Shown here: positions 37,934 through 46,234 of the stretch, in pieces
Layout: each line of letters begins with the position of its first letter
How positions within the stretch are numbered: the stretch's first letter is position 1
The notes under the pieces: model-generated
Told to the model about the DNA's origin: nothing
Database searches by the model: none
What the model saw: the letters and a program-made list of their open reading frames with translations, nothing else
Program-made: the position numbers and the translations under genes
Source of the DNA: an uncultured Clostridium sp.
GTDB taxonomy: Bacteria > Bacillota > Clostridia > TANB77 > CAG-508
DNA: 64,000 bases
Direction: 5' to 3'
Assembly (NCBI GenBank): GCA_948469315.1
Contig: CAOKLQ010000004.1
Location: 67,517 to 131,516, forward strand

Positions 37934-37957
37934 AAGGGCCTAATACATTAGGCCCTT
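37934..37957. terminator. Hairpin between Crp gene and foreign-looking pair
   Basis: AAGGGCCTAATACATTAGGCCCTT is a strong stem between convergent genes. It can serve both. Confidence 0.7.
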
Positions 37958-37981
37958 AAATGGTTTGAGTACTTTAACTGC

Positions 37982-38248
37982 TTAGTATGCTTGCTCAGTC
38001 TCTCTTGGATCATAGCTATACCTTATTTTAGCTCTTATGTTATCTCTTCCTTTGTACCTGTATCCAAACTTACTTATTTCGTAAGCATTGTTTGCATCTT
38101 TGAGAAACTCTATCAGCTCTTTTCGATTCATCTGCCCGAACTTGGAAAAGAAATCATCGACTTCTACACTAATTAGCCGATTATCACTTAAGAACTTTCC
38201 TAAGTTGTTCTTTTTAATGTTTCCCCTTAAAAAATCTTTAATTGTCAT
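37982..38248 (-). CDS. Small protein of unknown function, foreign-looking, with in-frame CGG read through
   Basis: 88 residues from ATG 38248, with GGAAGGAGAG upstream. I recognise no family. Base composition is visibly less AT-rich than that of its neighbours. Codon 24 (38179-38177) is CGG, and here the zero frame runs on for 64 codons, while a +1 skip would give GGC TAA at once. So either CGG can be read as arginine in this cell, or this gene comes from a host with normal CGG use and makes a 24-residue fragment here. It lies directly after the gene at 38287-38628. Confidence 0.6.
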   Translation of the reverse strand: MTIKDFLRGNIKKNNLGKFLSDNRLISVEVDDFFSKFGQMNRKELIEFLKDANNAYEISKFGYRYKGRDNIRAKIRYSYDPRETEQAY

Positions 38249-38286
38249 ACAGCTCTCCTTCCTCCCCATATTATAGGGAACCAATG

Positions 38287-38628
38287 TTAAATAATAATAG
38301 CTACTAATAAAGAAACAACTACTATTGATATTAAATTGCTTACAACAGAATTTGCCCCTTTTCCTCTACAGTATCTTTCTATTCTACAATAAACCTTAGG
38401 AATTAAAGCAAGTATTGTTAATACTAAAGCTATAAGTATCTTTAATATCTTCCGAGCAATACATTCTATACCCTGAAAGATTTTTGTTGATAGGTTTCTA
38501 ATTTTTACTCTCAATATAATTAGAACTCCTAATCCCACCACAATTATTAATGGTATAAATGCAAATATTAAATCTGCAAGTAGTGGGAACACTATCTTGG
38601 TGAGTAATTTAAATAATAGTATAACCAT
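38287..38628 (-). CDS. Hydrophobic protein of unknown function, foreign-looking, with in-frame CGG read through
   Basis: 113 residues from ATG 38628 (AAGGAGGAAGTAT upstream). There are two or three membrane helices: LLADLIFAFIPLIIVVGLGVLIIL, ILKILIALVLTILALIP and a C-terminal hydrophobic end, with a Cys/Arg-rich loop (VYCRIERYCRGKG). No family is recognised. Codon 59 (38454-38452) is CGG in frame; a +1 skip would hit TAA after three codons. With the next gene it looks like a recently arrived two-gene unit, possibly from a mobile element. Confidence 0.6.
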   Translation of the reverse strand: MVILLFKLLTKIVFPLLADLIFAFIPLIIVVGLGVLIILRVKIRNLSTKIFQGIECIARKILKILIALVLTILALIPKVYCRIERYCRGKGANSVVSNLISIVVVSLLVAIII

Positions 38629-38765
38629 ATATACTTCCTCCTTAAATGTTTTTTGTATATTGTCAATACCAATTGGTATCATTAGAAAATAATTTTATAT
38701 ATAATGGTATTTTACCGTACTATCTATATAATAACATATTTTACATAATATTGCAAATTTTAGAA

Positions 38766-38797
38766 AATTTAAAGACTCGTCTTAGACGAGTCTTTAA
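38766..38797 (-). terminator. Terminator downstream of ftsH
   Basis: TTAAAGACTCGTCTTAGACGAGTCTTTAA is a near-perfect stem with flanking A/T runs, about 95 bases after the ftsH stop. Confidence 0.75.
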
Positions 38798-38891
38798 TTA
38801 TCTAATTTTCATTTTCCGTTTTTCAACGAGTAAATCCGTTCTCCTACACATGTTTTACATTTTTTTATTATATGTTTATTCTTGTTCATTT

Positions 38892-40692
38892 TTAAGCAAA
38901 AATTTCCTCAAATTCTTCTCCTTCAATTTTTTCTTTTTCTAATAATACTTTTGCTACTGCATGTAATTTGTCTATATGTGCGTTTAATATTTCTATTGCT
39001 GTTTCATATCCTTTGTCTAGTATTCTTTTTGTTTCTGTGTCTACTAGTGATGCTGTTTCTTCTGAGTATTCCTTACTTTGTGTGAAATCTCTTCCTAAAA
39101 ATACTTCTTCTTGGCTTGATCCTAACATCATTGCTCCAATTCTATCACTCATGCCATATTTTGTTACCATGCTTCTTGCAATTTTGGTTGCTCTTTCTAT
39201 ATCGTTACTTGCTCCTGTTGAGATATCATCTAGTATTAGTTTTTCTGCTACTCTTCCGGCCTAATAATGATACTATATTTTCTTCCATTTCTGTTTTTGA
39301 CATAAATGATTTATCTTCTGTTGGTCTATACATTGTATATCCACCTGCCATACCTCTTGGTACTATAGATATTTGGTGTACTGGATCTTGTGTCGGTAAA
39401 TATCTACTTACTACTGCATGACCTGCTTCATGATATGCTACTAGTTTATTTTCTTTCTCGCTTCTTACTCTTGATTTCTTCTCTGGTCCCATGGTTACTT
39501 TTACCATGGCATCTTCTATTTCTTTCATTCCTATTACTTCTAAGTTTCTTCTTGCTGCAAGAAGTGCTGCTTCATTTAAAACATTTTCCAGGTCTGCTCC
39601 TGCAAATCCTGCTGTATTTTTTGCAATTAGTTTTAAGTCTACATCTTCACCTATTTTTTTCTTTCTTGAATGTACTTCTAATATTTGCTCTCTTGCTTTT
39701 ACATCTGGCGCATTTACTACTATTTGTCTATCAAATCTTCCTGGTCTTAATAGAGCTTTATCTAATACATCTGGTCTATTTGTTGCTGCTATTACTATTA
39801 CACCTTCATTTGTACTAAATCCATCCATTTCAACTAGTAATTGATTTAATGTCTGCTCTCTTTCATCATGTCCTCCACCTAAACCTGCTCCTCTTTGACG
39901 TCCTACTGCATCAATTTCATCTATAAATATTATACATGGAGAATTCTTTTTTGCTTGTTCAAATAAATCTCTTACTCTTGATGCTCCAACTCCGACAAAC
40001 ATTTCAACAAAGTCTGAGCCACTTATTATAAAGAATGGTACTCCTGCTTCTCCTGCAACTGCTTTTGCAAGTAAAGTTTTTCCTGTTCCTGGCTGTCCTA
40101 CTAAAAGTACTCCTTTTGGTATTCTTGCTCCCATGTCTGTAAATTTCTTTGGTGTTTTTAAAAATTCTACTATTTCTTCTAATTCCTCTTTTTCTTCATC
40201 TACACCTGCTACATCTTGGAACGTAATTTTTGCTCTTTCTGCTGAATTTATTACTCTTGCTTTACTTTTTCCAAATGACATTGTTTTATTTCCATTTTGA
40301 TTTCCCGGATTCATTAAGAAAAAACAGAATAATAAAAATATGATTGCTATTCCAAATGGAGATAATAGTGATAGTATTGTTATAAATATAGATTGAGATT
40401 TTTCTGTTAATGAAAAGTTTCCTGCTTTTAGTCCTTCATTTGCATAATTCATAAAACTTTCCAAATTAGGAATATTTACTTCTTTTTCTATACCTTGACC
40501 TTTTAATTCAACAAATGCTTTTGAACCATCTGATCCAATTTCTATATTTGTTACTGTTCCTGATTCCATTGCTGAAATTAATTCTGAATAGTCCATTTTA
40601 GTTTCAGAATTATCTAATATTGCTGATACTAAAACTATAAATATAATTCCTATTATTAACCACATTGCAAGTGTTTTTATACCATTTTTCAA
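38892..40692 (-). CDS. ftsH: ATP-dependent zinc metalloprotease FtsH, +1 shift at CGG
   Basis: Membrane-bound AAA+ protease. Two N-terminal helices flank an outside domain, followed by Walker A GQPGTGKT (near residue 200), Walker [12 protein letters not shown], the second region of homology and the zinc motif HEAGH (near 419). The zero frame reads 478 codons to TTA TTA GGC CGG and ends 10 codons later at 39226. Skipping C gives GGA AGA GTA GCA GAA AAA, restoring the conserved LLGGR-AEK segment. It continues 121 residues through the distal zinc-ligand Asp region and GMSD. The total of 599 residues is normal for FtsH. Without the shift the protease domain is incomplete. tilS lies upstream. Confidence 0.95.
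39255..39258 (-). other. +1 frameshift site: GGC CGG A in ftsH
   Basis: CGG at 39258-39256 is codon 479. Skipping C gives the second glycine of the LLGGR motif found in FtsH proteins, with no residue added or lost. Confidence 0.93.
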
Positions 40693-40734
40693 TTTATTTT
40701 CCTCCTTGTTCTAATGACAAATTACAATTATATA

Positions 40735-40830
40735 TTGTAGGGGCATGCTTTGGCTTTCCCTCTTCTATGTTTTTTAATTTATTATTTTTGGTTACAGGTT
40801 GGTCTTTGGCCACCCCCACACCATTATATA
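40735..40830. repeat. GTAGGGG-type palindromic repeat between ftsH and tilS
   Basis: TTGTAGGGGCATGC...GGCTTTCCC and GGTTGGTCTTTGGCCACCCCC are GC-rich palindromic remnants in an otherwise AT-rich gap. Non-coding. Confidence 0.45.
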
Positions 40831-40903
40831 ACATAGAAAAATTGCAATTTCAATACTTTTTTTAAACTTTTTTATTTGTAACAGTTGTGTTACAAGGGGT
40901 TTA

Positions 40904-41986
40904 CTACGGAAGTTTAGGATATGCTATAAAAAAAATTTTTTTATTTTTTATATATATTTTTATATTTTTGTGTGGTGTTAAATATTTATTTCCTATATTT
41001 CTTTCACATAATTTTATTATGTCGTCTATATGTATTTTTTCTATATTTTGTGCATTTCCGTATACTTTCTTTATAGTATATAATATTATTTTTCTTTTTA
41101 TTACTATATCTTGATTGTTAAACTTCTTTAGATCTAGGATTATTTGATTTTCATATTCTCTATTTTGCGAGTGTCCTAAGGACGCTTCTGTTACAGCATT
41201 TGTTGTAAATTTAATTATATTGTTTTGTGTGTCATCAATTAACAAATCATCATATATATTATTGACAATTTTATCTAAATAATTCTGTTCTTGCTCAGTT
41301 ATTTTTGACAATTTATCTATTCCTTCTATAATATTTGGATTAAATTGTTCTTTTATAAATGGAATAAGCATATTCCTTATTTTATTTCTTGTATAAATGT
41401 TTTCAAAATTCGTTTTATCAATTTTTGGATTCAATTTTTCTTTATTACAGTATTCTTCTATTTGAGTTCTTTTAATTTCTATTAATGGTCTTATATATAA
41501 GTTACCTCTTATGGGTTCTATTCCTTTTAATCCAGAAGGTGATGTTCCCCTTATTATATTCATTAGTATTGTTTCTACTTTATCATTTAAATTATGTGCT
41601 ATTGCTATTTTAGAAGAATTTGTCTTTTGCATTACTTCTTTAAAAAACTCGTATCTAATTTTTCTTCCAGCTTCTTCTGTTCCTATTTTTAGGTATTGTG
41701 ATGCTTTTTTTACATCTTCCATTTTTACAAAACACCCAATATTATTTTTTGCACAAAATTGCTCAACATATACCGTTTCTTCTTTGGCTTCTTTTCTTAT
41801 CATATGGTTTATATGTGCCACATATAATTTAAAATTCAAATCTATTTTCTCATCTTTATTTATTTGAATTAAATTATTTAATAAGCACATAGAATCTGGA
41901 CCACCAGACACTCCTACTACAATGCCCTCTCCAGATTCTATCATATTATATTTAATTATTGTTTCTAAAATTTCGTCCTTTAACAT
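40904..41986 (-). CDS. tilS: tRNA(Ile)-lysidine synthase
   Basis: 360 residues. The PP-loop VVGVSGGPDSMCLL is near the N-terminus, with AIAHNLNDKVETILMNIIRGT further on, both family hallmarks. It modifies C34 of tRNA-Ile(CAU) so that it reads AUA, a codon used heavily in this AT-rich genome. The C-terminal region is shorter than in longer homologues. It lies upstream of ftsH, the conserved neighbour in Firmicutes. Confidence 0.93.
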   Translation of the reverse strand: MLKDEILETIIKYNMIESGEGIVVGVSGGPDSMCLLNNLIQINKDEKIDLNFKLYVAHINHMIRKEAKEETVYVEQFCAKNNIGCFVKMEDVKKASQYLKIGTEEAGRKIRYEFFKEVMQKTNSSKIAIAHNLNDKVETILMNIIRGTSPSGLKGIEPIRGNLYIRPLIEIKRTQIEEYCNKEKLNPKIDKTNFENIYTRNKIRNMLIPFIKEQFNPNIIEGIDKLSKITEQEQNYLDKIVNNIYDDLLIDDTQNNIIKFTTNAVTEASLGHSQNREYENQIILDLKKFNNQDIVIKRKIILYTIKKVYGNAQNIEKIHIDDIIKLCERNIGNKYLTPHKNIKIYIKNKKIFFIAYPKLP

Positions 41987-42000
41987 GTTTCTCCTTTACT

Positions 42001-42080
42001 TAATGATAGGGGACACACATTTTACCAATGGGACAGGTCCTTGATTTCTTCAAAATCAGAGACCAGTCCCTTATGTCCCG
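42001..42080. repeat. Palindromic repeat (family 2), copy A
   Basis: TAATGATAGGGGACACACATTTTACC is followed by a hairpin GGGACAGGTCC...GACCAGTCCC and TTATGTCCC. A near-identical copy lies at 44018-44099. Confidence 0.7.
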
Positions 42081-42128
42081 CTTCCCTTATATTTTACTTA
42101 TGTGATAACATTAGTTTTTTTATATGTT

Positions 42129-43463
42129 TTAGTTGTCTCTATAACGGTCTATGTTTGCAAATTTTGTGTAATTTCCAAGCCATAGCAATTCTGTTGTCCC
42201 TGTAGATCCTGCCCTATGTTTTGCGATTATTACTTCTGCTATATTCTTTTTTTCACTGTCTTCATTATAATAATCGTCTCTATATAAAAACATTACTATA
42301 TCTGCATCTTGCTCTATTGATCCAGACTCACGAAGATCTGATAACATTGGTCTATGATCTGGTCTTTGTTCTGGTGCTCTTGATAGTTGTGATAATGCTA
42401 TTACTGGTACATTTATTTCTTTTGCAAGTATCTTTAAAGATCTACTTATTTCTGCTATTTCCTGCTCACGGCTTGCTCCTTTCTTTCCACTTCCTTGAAC
42501 AAGTTGTAAGTAGTCTATTACAACTAATCCTAAGTCTTTTTCTAGTTTTAATTTTCTACATTTTGCTCTTATTTCCATTATAGAAATTCCTGGTGTATCA
42601 TCTATATATATTTGCGCTTCTGAAAGTGGTCCGAGTGTCCCTGCAATTTTTCCCCAATCTTCATCTTCTAGTTTTCCTGTTCTTATTTTATTACTATCTA
42701 CCATTGCTTCACTAGATAATATTCTATTTACCATTTGCTCTTTTGACATTTCTAAACTAAATATTGCAACAGGTGTATTTGATTTTGTTGCAGCATTTGC
42801 TGCAATATTTAATGCAAATGCTGATTTTCCCATTGCTGGTCTTGCTGCAATTAGTATTAAATCTGAATTGTGAAATCCTGCTGTTCTATTATCTAAATCT
42901 ATAAATCCTGTTGGTACACCTGTAATACGCACTTTTTGGTTATATAATTGCTCTAGCTGCGTAAAAGATTCTATCAAAACATCTTTTATTGGTGTATATC
43001 CCTTTTGGTCTCTATTTTGTATTATACTAAATATCTTCTTTTCTGCATTATCCATTATGTTTTCAACTTCTTCGGTTTGCTCATACCCTAAATCTATTAT
43101 CTCATTTGCCGTTTTTATTAAACTTCGGAGTACATACTTTTCTTCAACTATTTTTATATATTTTTCTACATTTGCTGTTGTTGGAACTTTATCTGGAAGC
43201 TTAGCTATATATTCTAAACCACCTACTTTCTCAAATACACCCATTGATTGTAACTCTGATTTTAATGTGATTATATCTATTGGTTCTACTTTATTATATA
43301 GATTTAATATTGCTGAATATATTAATTTATTATCTTCTCTATAAAAAGCATCCTCTTTTAGTTTTTCTATTGCTAAGGAAACAGCTTCTTTATCTGTTAA
43401 CATACTTCCTATAACAGCTTGCTCTGCTTCTATGTCATTTGGTGGTATTTTTCCTAGTTCCAT
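42129..43463 (-). CDS. dnaB: Replicative DNA helicase
   Basis: 444 residues. The N-terminal DnaB domain starts PPNDIEAEQAVIGSML. RecA-like motor: Walker A ARPAMGKSAF near residue 210, Walker B LGLVVIDYLQLV, then ALSQLSRAPEQRPDHRPMLS and the arginine-finger region. It unwinds DNA at the fork as a hexamer. rplI and gdpP lie upstream in the conserved gdpP-rplI-dnaB order. No in-frame CGG. Confidence 0.96.
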   Translation of the reverse strand: MELGKIPPNDIEAEQAVIGSMLTDKEAVSLAIEKLKEDAFYREDNKLIYSAILNLYNKVEPIDIITLKSELQSMGVFEKVGGLEYIAKLPDKVPTTANVEKYIKIVEEKYVLRSLIKTANEIIDLGYEQTEEVENIMDNAEKKIFSIIQNRDQKGYTPIKDVLIESFTQLEQLYNQKVRITGVPTGFIDLDNRTAGFHNSDLILIAARPAMGKSAFALNIAANAATKSNTPVAIFSLEMSKEQMVNRILSSEAMVDSNKIRTGKLEDEDWGKIAGTLGPLSEAQIYIDDTPGISIMEIRAKCRKLKLEKDLGLVVIDYLQLVQGSGKKGASREQEIAEISRSLKILAKEINVPVIALSQLSRAPEQRPDHRPMLSDLRESGSIEQDADIVMFLYRDDYYNEDSEKKNIAEVIIAKHRAGSTGTTELLWLGNYTKFANIDRYRDN

Positions 43464-43551
43464 TTTTGCTCCTTTCGAAAATCTATTTTTATTTATATAA
43501 TTTATCTTCTTTCCATTTTAACGGATTGTATTGTATGTACTGCACTTTTTT

Positions 43552-43998
43552 TTATTTTGATATTATATGTATTTTTATATTTCCATTTACTCCTTCAAAT
43601 AATCTTGCATTTATATTAAATGTTCCTAAATTTTTTATTGTTTCTTTTAATTCTATTTTCTTTTTGTCTATTTTTATATTATACTGTTTTTCTAATTGTT
43701 CTGAGATTTCTTTTGTGGATACTCCACCAAATATTTTTGAGTTTTCCCCAGCTTTTACTTCAATTTTTAATGTTATATTTTCTAATTTACTTGCTATTTG
43801 CTGTGCATCATTTTTTTCTAAATCTTTTTTATGCTTTTTTGAATCATTTCTTCCTTTTAATTTTCCTAGGTTTTCTGCATTTGCTTCTACTGCTAATTTT
43901 TTGGGAAATAAAAAATTTCTTGCATATCCATCGCTCGCATTTATTATTTCATCTTTTTTTCCAACACCTTTTATGTCTGACATTAATATTACCTTCAT
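43552..43998 (-). CDS. rplI: 50S ribosomal protein L9
   Basis: 148 residues. The N-terminal motif [19 protein letters not shown] and [17 protein letters not shown] identify bL9; a long helix and C-terminal domain follow. The length is standard. bL9 is linked to reading-frame maintenance in ribosomes, which gives its context here some interest, but its sequence looks ordinary. Confidence 0.95.
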   Translation of the reverse strand: MKVILMSDIKGVGKKDEIINASDGYARNFLFPKKLAVEANAENLGKLKGRNDSKKHKKDLEKNDAQQIASKLENITLKIEVKAGENSKIFGGVSTKEISEQLEKQYNIKIDKKKIELKETIKNLGTFNINARLFEGVNGNIKIHIISK

Positions 43999-44017
43999 TT
44001 TGCTTTCCTCCTTTTTC

Positions 44018-44099
44018 TAATGACAGGGGACACACCTTTTACCAATGGGACAGGTCCTTGATTTCTTCAAAATCAAAGATGATTCCCTTATGTCTTACT
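44018..44099. repeat. Palindromic repeat (family 2), copy B
   Basis: TAATGACAGGGGACACACCTTTTACC, then GGGACAGGTCC...GATGATTCCC and TTATGTCTTAC. It matches the copy at 42001-42080 with a few changes, so both flank the rplI-dnaB pair. Confidence 0.7.
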
Positions 44100-44125
44100 G
44101 ATGTCATTATTTTTAATTTTGCTAT

Positions 44126-46138
44126 TTACATGTTTTCTTCAAAATATTCATTGATTTTGTTTATTAACTGCTGTTTTGCATCTTCTATTGTCTGATCTTC
44201 TATTTGCGCTCCAGCAAGGGTTATGTGACCTCCGCCTCCTAATTTCTCTAGTATTAATTGTACATTTATATCTCCTATTGATCTTCCACTTATATATACT
44301 TTATTTCCTATCTTTCCTAAGACAAATGATGCTGTGATATTTGATATTGTAAGTAATTCATCTGCTGCTTTTGCACACATTACTCCTGCATTATTTTCTT
44401 CTTCATAAATTGATATTGCTATTGTATCTCTTATTATTTGCGAAGACGCTACTATTTTTGATATAGAATTATATGTTTCAAAATCACTTTGAAACCATTT
44501 TTTTATTTTCATTATATCAATTCCACTCTTACGTAAATATGCCGCTGCTTCAAATGTTCTTACTCCTGTTTTAAATGTAAAATTCTTCGTGTCCATCATT
44601 ATTCCTGCATATAGTGCTTCTACTTCTATGTTTCTTAAATTTACATTCTTTTCCGCATATTGTAAAATTTCTGTTACAAGTTCCGCAGCTGATGATGCAT
44701 ATACTTCTTGGAAAGTAAGCATTGCATTTTCTATATAGTTTGTACTTCTTCTATGGTGATCTATTATAACTATCTTCTGAGTTTTCTCTAATAATTCTGG
44801 TACTTCTACATAGTCTTCTTTATGTGTATCTACAATAACAAGTAGAGTATCTTCTGTTATTTTAGATATTGATTCATTTTTATCTAAAATATTCTTGGTA
44901 TATTGCTCATCATCTTCTTGTAACGTTTGTATAAAGCTTTTTAAAGATATACCTTTTGTGTTGTTTATTATATATGCCTCTTTTTCCATACTCTTTGCTA
45001 ATCTATATATACCTAAGCTTGAACCAATTGAATCCATATCTCCATTACTGTGTCCCATTACCATTACGTTCTCACTATTTTGTATAAGTTCTTCTAATGC
45101 ATGTGAAAACATTCTTGCTTTTATTTTTGTTCTCTTTTCCATTTCCTGTGCTTTTCCACCAAAAAAATGGTATTTTCCATTTTCTTTTATAACAGCTTGG
45201 TCTCCACCTCTTCCTAATACTATATCCATACATTCTAAAGCTGATTCATATTTTTCGTAGTTAGATAGCCCTTCACAAGAAATTGCTACACTAAGTGTTA
45301 ACCTCACTCTTTCTTGTACATCTATCTCCTTTATTGTATCTAATATTTCAAATTTACTTTCTTTTATTTGTTCTAAATATTTGTATTCAAATGTATATAT
45401 AAATGTATTTCTTTCTGTTTTTACCATTAATCCATTTGATTTAGCAGCCCAATCATATAAACATTTTTCTATTTGTGCTATTATTTGTGGTCTTTCTTCA
45501 TTTGGTATCATCTGGATTATTTCTTCATAATTGTCTACTGTAATTATTCCTATACATTGTGCTCCTTGTATATACTTTTCCTCAGTTTTTATTTGATGAG
45601 TTATATCTATAAAATAAAGTATTGTCATATATTCATTTTTCTTTTCATTATTTTTAGATTTTACATATTCTCCCAATACTTTATATATATGATTTCCTAT
45701 TTCTATTTGTTTTTCTATTTTCTTTGTGTTATCATTATCTTTTTTATTTTCTATATCTAATTTAATTTCTTTTAATAAATCATCTATATAATTCTTTATA
45801 TCTATGTTGGCAAATTCATATACAAATTTTGAACTTCTCCACATAATATTCCCATCTGTTTCTGCTATTATTAGAGGAAGTGGAGAATTTATAAGTGTCT
45901 TTTTAGCTGTTGAATCCATTGTAATTAAAAGTTCTTGTACATGATTTGATATTTCGGATGTTCTTTTACTTTCTGACCAATATGTATATACAATTATTAG
46001 TATATACACTAATATCCCTGGAAAAATAAATTTTGTATCATAAATAAATATAGTTATAAATAATATAGCTATAATTATTAAATATATTTTTGTTCTTGAA
46101 ACTAGTTTAGCTGATAATTTGCTTTTATCTTTAAACAT
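44126..46138 (-). CDS. gdpP: Cyclic-di-AMP phosphodiesterase GdpP (YybT)
   Basis: 670 residues: two N-terminal membrane helices, a PAS-like domain (SPLPLIIAETDGNIMW), a degenerate GGDEF domain, then the DHH domain (GHSNGDMDSIG and IIDHHRRS) and DHHA1 with GGGGH. It breaks down cyclic-di-AMP at the membrane. The conserved neighbours rplI and dnaB follow. All catalytic motifs look intact. Four in-gene CGG trinucleotides are all out of frame. Confidence 0.93.
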   Translation of the reverse strand: MFKDKSKLSAKLVSRTKIYLIIIAILFITIFIYDTKFIFPGILVYILIIVYTYWSESKRTSEISNHVQELLITMDSTAKKTLINSPLPLIIAETDGNIMWRSSKFVYEFANIDIKNYIDDLLKEIKLDIENKKDNDNTKKIEKQIEIGNHIYKVLGEYVKSKNNEKKNEYMTILYFIDITHQIKTEEKYIQGAQCIGIITVDNYEEIIQMIPNEERPQIIAQIEKCLYDWAAKSNGLMVKTERNTFIYTFEYKYLEQIKESKFEILDTIKEIDVQERVRLTLSVAISCEGLSNYEKYESALECMDIVLGRGGDQAVIKENGKYHFFGGKAQEMEKRTKIKARMFSHALEELIQNSENVMVMGHSNGDMDSIGSSLGIYRLAKSMEKEAYIINNTKGISLKSFIQTLQEDDEQYTKNILDKNESISKITEDTLLVIVDTHKEDYVEVPELLEKTQKIVIIDHHRRSTNYIENAMLTFQEVYASSAAELVTEILQYAEKNVNLRNIEVEALYAGIMMDTKNFTFKTGVRTFEAAAYLRKSGIDIMKIKKWFQSDFETYNSISKIVASSQIIRDTIAISIYEEENNAGVMCAKAADELLTISNITASFVLGKIGNKVYISGRSIGDINVQLILEKLGGGGHITLAGAQIEDQTIEDAKQQLINKINEYFEENM

Positions 46139-46202
46139 AAATGCTTTTTCTCCTTTATTTTCATGCTTTTTATTTTACATAAAAAAAGCCAATTTGTCAA
46201 AT

Positions 46203-46229
46203 AAAACGATAGGATTTTTCCTATCGCCT
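46203..46229 (-). terminator. Terminator of rpoC
   Basis: On the minus strand GGCGATAGGAAAAATCCTATCG is followed by TTTTATTTG, six bases after the rpoC stop. Confidence 0.85.
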
Positions 46230-46234
46230 TATTC

